From NCBI RefSeq assembly GCF_963676475.1, contig NZ_OY781107.1:434001-498000 (forward strand): a DNA stretch of 64,000 nucleotides. The letters are read 5' to 3'. Below the pieces are notes generated by a model. It was given only the letters and a program-made list of their open reading frames with translations, made no database searches and was not told the origin of the DNA. This DNA is from an uncultured Celeribacter sp. GTDB taxonomy: Bacteria; Pseudomonadota; Alphaproteobacteria; Rhodobacterales; Rhodobacteraceae. Positions 16,351 through 25,831 of the stretch are shown piece after piece. Position 1 is the first letter of the stretch; every line of letters starts with the position of its first letter. The translations under genes were made by a program, and so were the position numbers.

Positions 16351-17373
16351 TCAGCCCTTTTTGAGCACCCGACGGCCCAGAAGTTCGGCGATCTGCACCG
16401 CGTTCAGCGCCGCGCCTTTGCGCAGGTTGTCGGAGACACACCAGAGGTTCAAACCGTTCTCGATGGTCACGTCCTGACGGATGCGGGAAATGAAGGTCGC
16501 GAAGTCGCCGACGCATTCGACCGGGGTCACGTAACCGCCGTTTTCACGCTTGTCGACCACGAGAATGCCCGGCGCGGTGCGCAGGATTTCTCGGGCTTCG
16601 TCTTCATCGAGGAAGTCCTCGAACTCGATGTTGATGCTCTCGGAGTGACCCACAAAGACCGGCACGCGCACGCAGGTCGCAGTGACCTTGATCGAGGAGT
16701 CGACGATTTTCTTCGTCTCGGCGATCATCTTCCACTCTTCTTTCGTGTCACCCGAGTCCATGAAGACGTCGATATGCGGGATCACGTTGAAGGCGATCTG
16801 TTTGGTGAATTTCGACGGAGCCACTTCCTGACCCGGGACATACATGCCTTTGGTCTGGTCCCAAAGCTCGTCGATGCCCTCTTTGCCAGCGCCCGACACG
16901 GACTGGTAGGTGGAGACGACGACGCGTTTGATCTTGGCACGGTCATGCAGCGGTTTGAGAGCCACAACCATCTGCGCGGTGGAACAGTTCGGATTCGCGA
17001 TGATGTTCTTGTTCTTGTACATCTCGATCGCGTCCGGGTTCACTTCCGGCACGATCAGCGGGATCTCCGGGTCATAGCGGTAGAGGGACGAGTTGTCGAT
17101 CACGACACAGCCCGCCGCCGCCGCTTTCGGCGCGTAGATTTTCGTGGCGTCCGAGCCAACCGCAAAGAGGGCCATATCCCAACCGGAGAAATCGAAGGTG
17201 TCGAGGTCCTTGGTGGTCAGAGTGGTGTCGCCAAAGCTCACTTCGGTGCCGAGAGATTTGCGCGACGCGAGTGCGGCGATCTCATCGACAGGAAACTCGC
17301 GTTCAGCGAGGATGTTCAGCATTTCGCGGCCCACATTGCCCGTGGCGCCAACGACGACGACTTTATAGCCCAT
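16351..17373 (-). CDS. asd: Aspartate-semialdehyde dehydrogenase
   Basis: The 340-residue enzyme makes aspartate semialdehyde from aspartyl phosphate with NADPH, feeding lysine/diaminopimelate, threonine and methionine synthesis. The NADP motif GATGNVGREM is at residues 9-18 and the catalytic Cys is residue 130 in IIANPNCSTAQM. Length and motif order are normal. A terminator follows its stop. The polysaccharide gene upstream on the same strand ends 70 bases before this start. Confidence 0.95.
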   Translation of the reverse strand: MGYKVVVVGATGNVGREMLNILAEREFPVDEIAALASRKSLGTEVSFGDTTLTTKDLDTFDFSGWDMALFAVGSDATKIYAPKAAAAGCVVIDNSSLYRYDPEIPLIVPEVNPDAIEMYKNKNIIANPNCSTAQMVVALKPLHDRAKIKRVVVSTYQSVSGAGKEGIDELWDQTKGMYVPGQEVAPSKFTKQIAFNVIPHIDVFMDSGDTKEEWKMIAETKKIVDSSIKVTATCVRVPVFVGHSESINIEFEDFLDEDEAREILRTAPGILVVDKRENGGYVTPVECVGDFATFISRIRQDVTIENGLNLWCVSDNLRKGAALNAVQIAELLGRRVLKKG

Positions 17374-17443
17374 TTGGGTCTCCTCTTAGTCCTAAGTGAC
17401 TGGCGCGGACCCTTACTAGAAAGGGGCTTTGGAGAAAAGAGGC

Positions 17444-18586
17444 TTAATGTCCCATCGCGCCACGTGCGGCCTGAATGCACGCCTTTGCGGCAGTTTCATC
17501 GACCATGACGCGGCCATCTTCGCCAATCGACACTTTCGGGAAATGCACCTCATCAAGATAATTCATGAAAGCGGCGCGCAAGGCCGGATTGAAACCCAGA
17601 GATTCTACGGCAGACAGGGTCTCTTGCAGGTCTTCGATCCCGCCCACCGGGCGCACGAGCCCTAGCAGGGCAAAGAAGGCCTCGCCCAGGGTGATCACGG
17701 GTTTGTCGTAGAAAAACGCCTGAAGCCCGACGGAGGAGTTGATGGTCAGAACAGCACGACTGGCGCGGACCTGATCGAAGGTGTCGGTGTCATTGTCGAT
17801 GCGAATGCGATGACCGGAGGTCTCGACCGCACGGTTCAACGCGTCGGCCAGAGAGGTCTTGGCCGAAGGGTGTTCCTTGATCCGAATGTGCCAGCCTTCG
17901 GGCAAAGCGGGGGCTGACAGCGCCAGCATGTCGATCATATTTTCGACCGAACGCACCCAGCCGGAAAACAGGGTGATCTGGCTGTCATTGGGCACTTGCA
18001 GGGGCACAAAGATGAAATCTTCTTGTGCCAAATCCGCGCCGGCTTTCTGACTCACGTCGGACCGCCGCGAGGCCCGCGCCGTCAGCGTGTCGCCAAGCGC
18101 CCGCCAGGCTTCGCCTTGTCGATCCGCCCGCCCCTCGGCCCAAGCGGTGTAGAACCGTGGATCGCGGGGCAAGGACCCAAGCGCGTTGACGCCCGTGTGG
18201 TCCAACTGCATCCGTCCCGGAAAGGGCGCTAGTTCGGCGTAAAGCGTCGGCACGCCCGCGTCCCGCGCGCCCTCCATGAACAGCCGCCGAGACCCGGTGA
18301 CACCGTTCCAGCATAGGGCAATCGTGTCGGGGTGACGCATAAAGTGACGGCGGGACCCATTGTAGTGCAGCCGCAGAAGCAGCCGTTTGAGCGCACGTCC
18401 CAACGTGCCCTTCGGCTGTTTCTTAGCGACCGCGACCGCCTGCACAACACGATCATGGGTCTCAGGAAAATCCTTCAAAGACAAAGGGATCGCCCAAAGC
18501 ACACGGGCGCCGCCGTCGGCCTGCGCCACGGAGGACATGAAGCTGTCTTTTTTTTTCGAAAATCCTTTGAGATAGGTGATCATCAC
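17444..18586 (-). CDS. Capsule-polysaccharide (KpsC/KpsS-like) glycosyltransferase family protein
   Basis: The 380-residue protein ends with the pattern of capsule Kdo transferases of the KpsS/KpsC group: GWHIRIKEHPSAKTSLAD, then SRAVLTINSSVGLQAFFY and DKPVITLGEAFF. Family members add beta-Kdo linker sugars to the lipid anchor of capsules. Whether this one uses Kdo is not visible. Codons 11-13 form a run of nine A (18556-18548), an unusual slippery tract near the start; a second ATG at 18538 downstream of it could also serve. No clear ribosome-binding site distinguishes the starts. It neighbours the Yjb-type export genes. Confidence 0.65.
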   Translation of the reverse strand: MMITYLKGFSKKKDSFMSSVAQADGGARVLWAIPLSLKDFPETHDRVVQAVAVAKKQPKGTLGRALKRLLLRLHYNGSRRHFMRHPDTIALCWNGVTGSRRLFMEGARDAGVPTLYAELAPFPGRMQLDHTGVNALGSLPRDPRFYTAWAEGRADRQGEAWRALGDTLTARASRRSDVSQKAGADLAQEDFIFVPLQVPNDSQITLFSGWVRSVENMIDMLALSAPALPEGWHIRIKEHPSAKTSLADALNRAVETSGHRIRIDNDTDTFDQVRASRAVLTINSSVGLQAFFYDKPVITLGEAFFALLGLVRPVGGIEDLQETLSAVESLGFNPALRAAFMNYLDEVHFPKVSIGEDGRVMVDETAAKACIQAARGAMGH

Positions 18587-18973
18587 AGCCCGCCCGTTGT
18601 TTTTGCCGCAGTTTCGCGCTCTTCATCACCTTTACCGATCCATGCCTGTTCTATGCCTGCAACAGCGTTTCGACAAGCGATCAGCGAGCTTTGAACCTGT
18701 GTTTTGCGGAGCAAAAGCACCTCGAGATGATTCGGACAAGGCGCCACGATCACGCAATTTTGTTACGTTTTCCACGGATGACGCGCGCCATCTCGCCATA
18801 ACTTTTGCGCAGGAAGATCATATGACGCCAAATAGCCACGATTCACCGAAAACCCTTAGCACCCTTGCCCTCATACAACTTAAAGGGTTTTCAGCCCTGA
18901 ACACATATGCGAGATTGGTCGTGAACTTGGCCGCGACGGTCGAGTGCATCTGTCGCAATGGAGATACTTAAAG
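18587..18973. other. 387-base divergent control region before the YjbE-like gene
   Basis: The region separates the minus-strand Kps-like gene from the plus-strand small gene. AAAACCCTT (18849-18857) and AAGGGTTTT (18883-18891) are perfect inverted repeats 25 bases apart. The stretch is AT-richer than its surroundings, as expected for promoters of surface-polysaccharide genes. No further gene is supported. Confidence 0.5.
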
Positions 18974-19180
18974 ATGAAAAAAGTTGTCCTCGCTTCTGCG
19001 CTCGCTCTTGCGACCGCATCTGCTTCTTTCGCTGGCGGCTATGAAGAGCCACTCATCGACGCCCCCGTTGTCGTTCAGGAAGGCACCGGCTCCTCTGCTG
19101 GCTCCATGGGCGGCAACGGTCTCCTGCTGCTCGGCGCAGTAGCCATCGCTGTGGCACTTGCTGCTTCGGACGACACCTAA
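18974..19180 (+). CDS. Small exported Gly/Ala-rich protein, YjbE/GfcA-like
   Basis: This 68-residue protein has a signal peptide of about 21 residues (ending SASFAGG), a short acidic linker, a Gly/Ser-rich stretch and a C-terminal hydrophobic segment (LLLLGAVAIAVALAA) ending in DDT. The shape matches the small first proteins of yjbEFGH/gfc capsule operons, and the neighbouring YjbF- and YjbH-type genes support this. GGAGA lies ahead of the ATG; an in-frame upstream Met has no such site. Two hairpins follow the stop. Its role in polysaccharide export is inferred. Confidence 0.65.
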   Translation: MKKVVLASALALATASASFAGGYEEPLIDAPVVVQEGTGSSAGSMGGNGLLLLGAVAIAVALAASDDT

Positions 19181-19193
19181 GATAAGACATGTG

Positions 19194-19267
19194 CGATCTG
19201 AACTTGGGTTCAGATCGGTTGATCTAGAGTTTGGAGCGGCAGCCTTCTGGGGCGCCGCTTTCGTTTT
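19194..19267 (+). terminator. Tandem hairpins ending the YjbE-like gene
   Basis: CGATCTGAAC/GTTCAGATCG (19194-19203 and 19208-19217) is a perfect 10-bp stem with loop TTGG. A second stem, AGCGGC/GCCGCT (19235-19240 and 19254-19259), is followed by TTCGTTTT. Confidence 0.65.
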
Positions 19268-19294
19268 GAAACTGCGCCTTAAAACAAAGGCACG

Positions 19295-20008
19295 TCACCA
19301 TCTCACACGGCGGAACACCAACTGGCCGTTTTCGGCACCGGCCCATTGTACGGATTGCACCATGCGGCCCTGCGCGTCGATCCAATAGGTGTTGGTGAAC
19401 TTGAACGCATCCTTGCGACAGGTTTCCCGCACGACACGCGTCGACGTCGAAATGACCCCACTGTCCACCGTCTGCGTTTCACCCGGAACGATGGAACAGT
19501 TCAGGATCAAGCGGCTGGTGCGATCTTGGCCATCGAGAAAACGATAGGTTTTCTGCACCCGACCGGCTTGTCGCGCTGCGATCAAACCGGCGGCGCCGCC
19601 ATCCTCGACTGACATCAGATCGTTGCCAAAACCCCGCGTCGCGGTCAGCATCGGACGATCCAGGCTCATGCTGACGACATCGCGCGTCACCCAGGTCGTC
19701 ACGCGGCCATTCTGACCGTAAATCGACGCCATACCATAGGCCCCGATCTTTTCCCGCAGCACAAACATCAAAGGCGCGCCGTCGAATTCTCGGAGCGCAT
19801 TGGCGATCATGACATTGGGGTCACCCGATCCGGTGCTGGCTTTGTTACGACCAAAAACAGATTTGATCAGGCCGCTCACCTCATCAATCGTAGCTTTCGT
19901 GCGCTTGGTGCTTGCATCATTGCCACAGGCGGACAGCGCGAGCCCTGACACAACCAAAAGGCTCAAAACAGTTTTGCGCAACCGCGCGGCAGTCAACATA
20001 TGCCTCAT
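19295..20008 (-). CDS. YjbF/GfcB-family lipoprotein
   Basis: The 237-residue protein has a lipoprotein signal ending LALSAC near residue 28. The mature part contains MFVLREKIGAYGMASIYGQN and GRVTTWVTRDVVSMSLDR, then NTYWIDAQGRMVQSVQW near the C-terminus, a pattern of the YjbF/GfcB family that works in group-4-capsule or exopolysaccharide secretion. The ATG at 20008 overlaps the yjbH stop (ATGA), which fixes the start and indicates coupling. A yjbG/gfcC partner is not present in this stretch. Confidence 0.8.
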   Translation of the reverse strand: MRHMLTAARLRKTVLSLLVVSGLALSACGNDASTKRTKATIDEVSGLIKSVFGRNKASTGSGDPNVMIANALREFDGAPLMFVLREKIGAYGMASIYGQNGRVTTWVTRDVVSMSLDRPMLTATRGFGNDLMSVEDGGAAGLIAARQAGRVQKTYRFLDGQDRTSRLILNCSIVPGETQTVDSGVISTSTRVVRETCRKDAFKFTNTYWIDAQGRMVQSVQWAGAENGQLVFRRVRW

Positions 20009-22137
20009 CTCCAGAACCGGCCCCAACGATCCTCGACCTCGGCCTGACCCGCATTGCGCACCTGGTTGTAGAGGCGACCAGAAAGATCAAGACGCGCGCC
20101 GCCATCACGTGACAGCGAATTCAGATCGAGATCGCGTGTCTCGGACGTCGGCGTGCCAATGAACCAGTCCACCGGCATGGAAATCCGAAGCCCCTTGTCA
20201 AAGGAGCCTTCGCCGAAATCTTCAAAGGGCACATCTGTGAGGGTCGCATAGGCCCCAACACGCCAGCCGTTGTTGAATTCCCGGTCGAGCGAGAGCGTCG
20301 CGCCCCAGTCTTCGGCCAGATAACGACCGACATCGAGCTGGCCATGAAAACCGTTTCCGAAATCCATGTAGCCGGACACATGGCCCGTCACCACGTCATA
20401 GTCCTGAAAGCCGAACAGGTCCTCGTAATCGCGCTGTTTGACATAGGCGACTTCAGCACCGAGAGCGAAGGCGTTTTCCGGCTTTTTCCAAAGCACCTCA
20501 CCGGCCACACCGCCGAACATGCGCTCCAGATAGCCCACGGAGACACGAGAGAACACGTTTTCCGCCGGATGCGCGTACCAGTTGGCGGCCAGATCGTTCA
20601 GCTGAAACTGATTGGAATATTGCGCTGCATTCGAACGCACTGGCGGCAGGACATCGTCGTCGCTGTTGGTTTCCAAATCATCGACATTGCCCATGAGTTT
20701 CAGTGAGGCGGTACTGGTCAGCGACAGCCCCGGTGCGACGTTATAAGACAGGTTGCCCCGCAGGCCCAGATCGGAACGGATCGGGCTGTCCGGGTCGAAC
20801 AGCGTGGCGCTCAGGTAGGGGCTCACACGCCAGTTCAAATCCGGATAGGCCCCTTCGGCGCGCACCATCGGATCAGACGGCAAAGCCCGTGGTTCGACAA
20901 AGCGCGTGGCGGCGAGCATCTCACCGGCGGGCTCGAACTCGAGCTGCTCGATGGCGCTGCGCCGGATCACTGTGGATTGCACCGGCATGCCCTGAACAAC
21001 TTCGGTGAAGACAAAGGTTTCAACAGACGGAGGGAAAGCCCGCGTCGCAATCCGCGACAGACGCCCAAGCGCCTGTGCATGGGCCGGGTAACGATTGTTG
21101 CGGAACTCCAGCTCGGCTTTTGTGGCCGTCAGAGACATGGCCTCAAGCGTCAGCCCCTCTTTGGCCATGGCGCCGGACAGTGCTTTGCGTATCCCCGGCG
21201 CGTCGCGCCCGTCTTCGATCCAGGCGCCGGACCAGCCGAGCGCATCGGCGGAGCGGCTGGGGCGTTGTTTGACCGGCAGGGGGGCGGTTTCGAGGCCACC
21301 GGCATAAAACGGATCATTCGGATTGAGATGGCCCGTGATCCCGAATCCAAGCGTGTCACCATACATATAAGCCATCGTCACGGACACATTGGGATGGAGT
21401 GCATAGGACAGTCCGACATTGACGGGGGAGGCATGATCCAGAACCCCACGGTCCACTTCGGCGACATAGGCGTCGGAGGAATATTCCGCGAGCAGCGTCA
21501 GCTTGTCGTTGAGATCAAAGCTCAGGCCGCCAAACACCCCGATGGGGCCGCGGAACCAGCTGTCTGCATTGAGCGTCCCGCCTGTGGAGATGGTGGTCGT
21601 GTCCCGCGTGCCAAAGGACAGGCCCGTGGTGTTTTCTGTCGCGAGACGCCCCCATCCCAGACCGCCCGTCACCTGAAGGCGGTCTCCAATGGATTTCGTC
21701 GCCACGATATATTCGCTGCTCAGCAGACCGGTTCCAAGGAAATCGCGCATGCCGACAGAGATCGCGGGACGCAGCCCCTTTTCCTCGACGATCTGGTAGG
21801 ACAGATCGAAGGTCCGATCCCAGTAGATGTCAAACTCATCGGTCAGATTATCCGTGCCCGTATAGCTGAAACTTCCCGACAATTTGGGCGTGATCTGAAA
21901 TGTGAGAGTCGTTCTGCGCATCGGATCGAAGCGATTGTACGACAGGCTCAACTCGCCATCTGGGGCGACCTCTGCCGTTGGCATATCCAAAAGGCCCGGG
22001 TTGCCGTAAAAGCCGTAGTTCGTCATCGCCTCCTGCGCGACCATGGGTGTCGCACAAACGAGTCCGATTGCTCCGCCCAAAACCGATCCCATGAAACCTC
22101 CGGCCCTGCTCTGAACGGCTTGTTCCCTGTCTGACAT
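20005..22137 (-). CDS. YjbH/GfcD-family outer-membrane protein
   Basis: The 710-residue protein begins with a signal peptide ending near residue 35. It continues with NYGFYGNPGLLDMPTAEVAP then DGELSLSYN, the opening of YjbH proteins, and alternates short beta strands with aromatic ends throughout (e.g. LTLLAEYSSDAYVAEVDRG), as expected of an outer-membrane beta barrel. YjbH-type proteins are thought to assist export of exopolysaccharide. The gene overlaps the lipoprotein gene by four bases and follows the epimerase gene by 75 bases, so they may share a transcript. Confidence 0.8.
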   Translation of the reverse strand: MSDREQAVQSRAGGFMGSVLGGAIGLVCATPMVAQEAMTNYGFYGNPGLLDMPTAEVAPDGELSLSYNRFDPMRRTTLTFQITPKLSGSFSYTGTDNLTDEFDIYWDRTFDLSYQIVEEKGLRPAISVGMRDFLGTGLLSSEYIVATKSIGDRLQVTGGLGWGRLATENTTGLSFGTRDTTTISTGGTLNADSWFRGPIGVFGGLSFDLNDKLTLLAEYSSDAYVAEVDRGVLDHASPVNVGLSYALHPNVSVTMAYMYGDTLGFGITGHLNPNDPFYAGGLETAPLPVKQRPSRSADALGWSGAWIEDGRDAPGIRKALSGAMAKEGLTLEAMSLTATKAELEFRNNRYPAHAQALGRLSRIATRAFPPSVETFVFTEVVQGMPVQSTVIRRSAIEQLEFEPAGEMLAATRFVEPRALPSDPMVRAEGAYPDLNWRVSPYLSATLFDPDSPIRSDLGLRGNLSYNVAPGLSLTSTASLKLMGNVDDLETNSDDDVLPPVRSNAAQYSNQFQLNDLAANWYAHPAENVFSRVSVGYLERMFGGVAGEVLWKKPENAFALGAEVAYVKQRDYEDLFGFQDYDVVTGHVSGYMDFGNGFHGQLDVGRYLAEDWGATLSLDREFNNGWRVGAYATLTDVPFEDFGEGSFDKGLRISMPVDWFIGTPTSETRDLDLNSLSRDGGARLDLSGRLYNQVRNAGQAEVEDRWGRFWR

Positions 22138-22212
22138 TTTAGAGGGCCTACCCTTACCTTGAAGTTTCCGCGCAGATTAGAGGTGTTTGGGTCAATTTTG
22201 AAGCACAGGTTT

Positions 22213-24120
22213 TCATGATCCCTCACCAGATGACGCCTCTTGTCGTGCCAGCCCTGCATGATATCCATCGACGCGCTCTCTCGCCACCTCGCGCAACATC
22301 TCTGCATTGCCGCTTTCGATGGCATTTTGAACTTCTCGCAACAGTCCCGCGACCTCGATCTGACTCAGCATATCTTCGTCCGCACGCAGAATTTTTTCAT
22401 GCGGGGTTTTGCGCAGATTATCCAGGGTGACGAACAGTTCCTCATAGAGTTTTTCGCCCGGACGCAGCCCCGTGATTTTGATTTCAATGTCGCCTTCGCC
22501 CGTTTCGGGTTCATACACTTTGCGCCCGGACAGCTGGATCAATTTGCGCGCCAGATTCATGATTTTTTGCGGCTCTCCCATGTCGAGCACGAAGACATCA
22601 CCACTTTCGGCATAGGCACCGGCCAGAAGGACCAGACGAACAGCCTCGGTCACGGTCATGAAATAGCGACACACATCGGGATGGGTCACGGTCACGGGAC
22701 CGCCGGCCTCGATTTGAGACTGGAACAGCGGCAGGACGGAGCCGGAAGAGCCAAGCACATTGCCAAAACGCACTATGGCAAATCTCGTCATGGGCGCACG
22801 GGTCTGGATGTCCTGGATCACCAGTTCTGCGATCCGTTTGGTCACCCCCATGACACTGGTTGGACGCACGGCCTTGTCCGTGGACACGTGAATAAAACGC
22901 TCGACCCCCTCTTGCACCGCCACATCGGCCAGAGTTTTGGTCCCTATGATATTGTTGCGGGCCCCTTCGATTTCGTTTTTCTCTACAAGGGGCACATGTT
23001 TGTAGGCCGCAGCGTGCAGCACGATCTCCACATTTTCCTGGCTCATCACCTGACGCAGCCGCGTTGCGTTGGTGATGGAACCGAGACAGGGCACGATCGG
23101 AATGTCATGCTTGACGGCCTGCGCCTGAAGTTCCTGATCCACCGTGTATAGATTGAACTCGCTGCGCTCGAACAACACGATTTTGGCGGGACGGCAATTC
23201 AACACCTGGCGACAGAGTTCCGATCCGATGGACCCCCCTGCCCCCGTCACCATGACAACGCGACCAGCGTAGCTTTTCGCCACTTCAGGGGTATCAAGAT
23301 CGACCTTGCCCCGCCCGAGAACATCATGCGGTTCCACCGTGCGCAATCGCGTATTGCTACGATCAGCAAGCAGATCAATGAAGGAGGGAAGGATTTGCAC
23401 CTCGACATCTGCGCGTTCGCAAAGTTCCACGATCGCGTCACGCCGCTGATGCGCGCTGTCCGGCAAAGCGATCATCAATTTCGAGATCGACGCGCGATAG
23501 ATTTCCGCGATCATATTAGCTGAGGGCAGAACCGGAATCCCACCGACTTCCATGCCATGCATGGTCGAGTTGTCATCGAAAAAGGTGACAACCCGCATAT
23601 CCGCAGATTGGCTCAGCGCGGACGCGAGTTGCACCCCTGCGGAACCGGCCCCGAAAATCGCGACGGTTTTCCGTGCGCGCGTGTGTTCGCGCAGATTGCC
23701 AAGAATGACCACGGCCAGCGCCCGTGCACTCACCATGCCGGTAAATGCGAAAGCCCCGAAAATCAGGGTCGTTTCCAAAGGGTGCGCCCCTTTGAGCACA
23801 AGTGTCGCCCCCAGAACAATCAGAGACACCGCAAAACTGGCGCGCGCAATGCTCAGGATGTCCGAGGAGTTCAGCATCACCAGTTTGATGCGATTGAGGC
23901 GCAGGTAAAAAACCAAACCACCCCCAGCCACCAACATGATCGGGTAGACCCAGAATGCGGGCGCAGACCACGTGGAAACATTCGCGCCAAGCATGAACGC
24001 ATTGGCGATGAACAAGGCGAGAGCAAGGATCGTGATGTCCGTAAACAGCAGCGTCGCTCTTATGACCTTGTAGGGCAAGGACGTCAGCCCGACGATCAGC
24101 ATCTTTCTGTACAAAGCCAA
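22213..24120 (-). CDS. Membrane nucleotide-sugar 4,6-dehydratase (CapD/WbpM family)
   Basis: The 635-residue protein has four or five N-terminal membrane segments (residues 20-140), a first Rossmann motif FGAGSAG at 156-162 and the catalytic NAD-binding domain from VTGAGGSIGSE at 291-301. The active site shows Ser413, Met424 and Lys428 in HVSTDKAVRPTSVMGVTK, the Ser-Met-Lys arrangement of WbpM-like enzymes rather than Ser-Tyr-Lys. Such enzymes convert UDP-GlcNAc to a 4-keto-6-deoxy sugar, the first step to bacillosamine-, QuiNAc- or FucNAc-type sugars. It belongs with the sugar transferase and epimerase upstream. Confidence 0.88.
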   Translation of the reverse strand: MALYRKMLIVGLTSLPYKVIRATLLFTDITILALALFIANAFMLGANVSTWSAPAFWVYPIMLVAGGGLVFYLRLNRIKLVMLNSSDILSIARASFAVSLIVLGATLVLKGAHPLETTLIFGAFAFTGMVSARALAVVILGNLREHTRARKTVAIFGAGSAGVQLASALSQSADMRVVTFFDDNSTMHGMEVGGIPVLPSANMIAEIYRASISKLMIALPDSAHQRRDAIVELCERADVEVQILPSFIDLLADRSNTRLRTVEPHDVLGRGKVDLDTPEVAKSYAGRVVMVTGAGGSIGSELCRQVLNCRPAKIVLFERSEFNLYTVDQELQAQAVKHDIPIVPCLGSITNATRLRQVMSQENVEIVLHAAAYKHVPLVEKNEIEGARNNIIGTKTLADVAVQEGVERFIHVSTDKAVRPTSVMGVTKRIAELVIQDIQTRAPMTRFAIVRFGNVLGSSGSVLPLFQSQIEAGGPVTVTHPDVCRYFMTVTEAVRLVLLAGAYAESGDVFVLDMGEPQKIMNLARKLIQLSGRKVYEPETGEGDIEIKITGLRPGEKLYEELFVTLDNLRKTPHEKILRADEDMLSQIEVAGLLREVQNAIESGNAEMLREVARERVDGYHAGLARQEASSGEGS

Positions 24121-24240
24121 CTCGCTTTAAAAGTGTGGTCTTCTGCGATGTGATATAAATCTAGGCGATCTGAGGGGACGAAGTCCAGTCTGCGAAACGG
24201 CTTTTGCCCAACCTCGCCCCGATAGGCCAAAGCGCGCCAC

Positions 24241-24855
24241 TCAAAACAGTTTCCGAACCGCCCCAAAGAGAGTTTTGGAGATAATTTTTATGTCAAAACA
24301 AATGCTTATATTTCTTTGATAGATCAGGTCCAAACGTGCCTTTCTGGGCACACATCGGCGCGCATAGACCGCGTCGGTGGCCTCGGAACTCTGACAGGGC
24401 GCCAAAAGCAGGGCTTCATGCTCATGAAACACCAGAGAGGCCAGCCCGGTCACGCCCGGACGGTTGCGCAAAACCATCGCGTAAAGTTTCGGAAATCTTT
24501 CAACGTAAAGGCGAAGCGGCGGACGCGGTCCGACAAAGGACATATCGCCTTTCAGAATGTTCCAAAGCTGTGGCAACTCATCCAGACGCGTGCGCCGCAG
24601 CATGGCACCGGTGCGGGTAATCCGGTGATCTTTATTGCCGCCAGACACGCCATGATCGGCGGCATTCACCGTCATGGTGCGGAATTTGATCAACTGAAAG
24701 GCCCGCTCCGGGGTCTGCATCCGTTCGGATCGAAACAGGATCGGGCGCCCATCGCGCAACAGCACAAGCGTGGCAATGACGATCATCACCGGCAAAAGCA
24801 ACATCCCGAGCAGCAGCGCAAAGAAGATGTCAAAGAGGCGCTTCCCGAGTGTCAT
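24241..24855 (-). CDS. Initiating sugar-phosphate transferase (PglC/WcaJ family)
   Basis: The 204-residue protein has a membrane-entering hydrophobic helix at residues 7-32 and then the phosphoglycosyl-transferase core: LIKFRTMTVNA, RRTRLDELPQLWNILKGDMS, FVGPRPPL and RPGVTGLASL. It moves a sugar phosphate from a UDP-sugar to undecaprenyl phosphate at the inner face of the membrane, starting a polysaccharide repeat unit. The size fits the short monotopic class such as PglC. The start overlaps the epimerase stop by four bases. The dehydratase gene follows after 120 bases, so the sugar may be an amino-deoxy hexose. Confidence 0.88.
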   Translation of the reverse strand: MTLGKRLFDIFFALLLGMLLLPVMIVIATLVLLRDGRPILFRSERMQTPERAFQLIKFRTMTVNAADHGVSGGNKDHRITRTGAMLRRTRLDELPQLWNILKGDMSFVGPRPPLRLYVERFPKLYAMVLRNRPGVTGLASLVFHEHEALLLAPCQSSEATDAVYARRCVPRKARLDLIYQRNISICFDIKIISKTLFGAVRKLF

Positions 24856-25739
24856 TTCCGTTCCAGACAGCTTTGCCAGTCGGCTATGATGTCTTCCGCC
24901 GAGGCGTCAAGGTCAACCCCCGGACACAACTTTGCCAAAGCGACACAATCGAGCGTGATGTTCTGATGACCGGGATCGGTCTGTGGTCTCGCCTGCCACG
25001 GAACCTGCGCCGCCTCGAGCAGGGCGTTCATCTCAACGGGACGTGTTCCCGCCAGATTGAGACAGGCGGGCAAACGCCCCTCATAATCTGACAATACTTT
25101 GAGAACATGAAACAATTTCTGAGGCCCGATATAGGACCGTCGCGGTCCGACGCCATCCGGAAAGACATCCAAGATCAGAGGCACATCCGCATCCGCACGC
25201 GCCACGGCATTGCCAATCAACATATCCGCCCCCGCGACATTGCCGATCCGAAGCGCACAGATGTCGAGCCCTTCTTCCGCCGCACGTCGCAGAGCAAGCG
25301 CCTCCATCGCGACCTTCGCAGCGCCATAGGCATTGACCGGGTCAAGCGGGTCGGTTTCGTGAAAGGCACGCCCCTTTCCCGCACCATAGACGGCAGAGGA
25401 AGAGGCCACAAGGACACGCGGGATACCCGCCTGCGCAGCTGCCGTGATGGCCTGATCGACAAGGGTCACATTGGCCTGCATCGCCTCAGGGTCGCGCTTA
25501 TCCCCCGCCTGCGCCGCGCCGCTAAAGACCAAGACCGCGCGAAAGGGCGCCTTTCGATGCGCGGCGATGAGGGGCGCGGGATTGGAAAAATCGGACCAGA
25601 TAAACCCATGCGCCCCCGCAGGGACTTCATCGCGGAACTGCCAGACCATCCGGGGATCTTGCGACACATGCTCAGCGCCACGCAACAGCCGTCCGATACG
25701 ACCGGAAGCTCCAAGGAACGCGAGGCGGGTCTCAAGCAT
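24852..25739 (-). CDS. NAD-dependent sugar epimerase/dehydratase (extended SDR)
   Basis: The 295-residue protein has an N-terminal Rossmann fold (LAFLGASGRIGRLLRG), the serine strand VLVASSSAVYG, the catalytic Tyr and Lys in NAYGAAKVAMEALAL, and substrate-side IGNVAGADMLIGNAV. It probably reduces or epimerises the keto-sugar made by the neighbouring dehydratase, as WbpV/WbpK-type reductases do. The ATG at 25739 is preferred to one 27 bases upstream because GGGAG precedes it and the Rossmann strand then starts at residue 5. It is the first gene of the block epimerase - transferase - dehydratase. Confidence 0.82.
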   Translation of the reverse strand: MLETRLAFLGASGRIGRLLRGAEHVSQDPRMVWQFRDEVPAGAHGFIWSDFSNPAPLIAAHRKAPFRAVLVFSGAAQAGDKRDPEAMQANVTLVDQAITAAAQAGIPRVLVASSSAVYGAGKGRAFHETDPLDPVNAYGAAKVAMEALALRRAAEEGLDICALRIGNVAGADMLIGNAVARADADVPLILDVFPDGVGPRRSYIGPQKLFHVLKVLSDYEGRLPACLNLAGTRPVEMNALLEAAQVPWQARPQTDPGHQNITLDCVALAKLCPGVDLDASAEDIIADWQSCLERK

Positions 25740-25831
25740 GAAAGGCACTCCCAATTCGGCATGCACCTCATGCTAACCCGTTTAGAACCAACCTGAAATC
25801 AGAGATTTCAACGACACGTTCACCTGACAGA

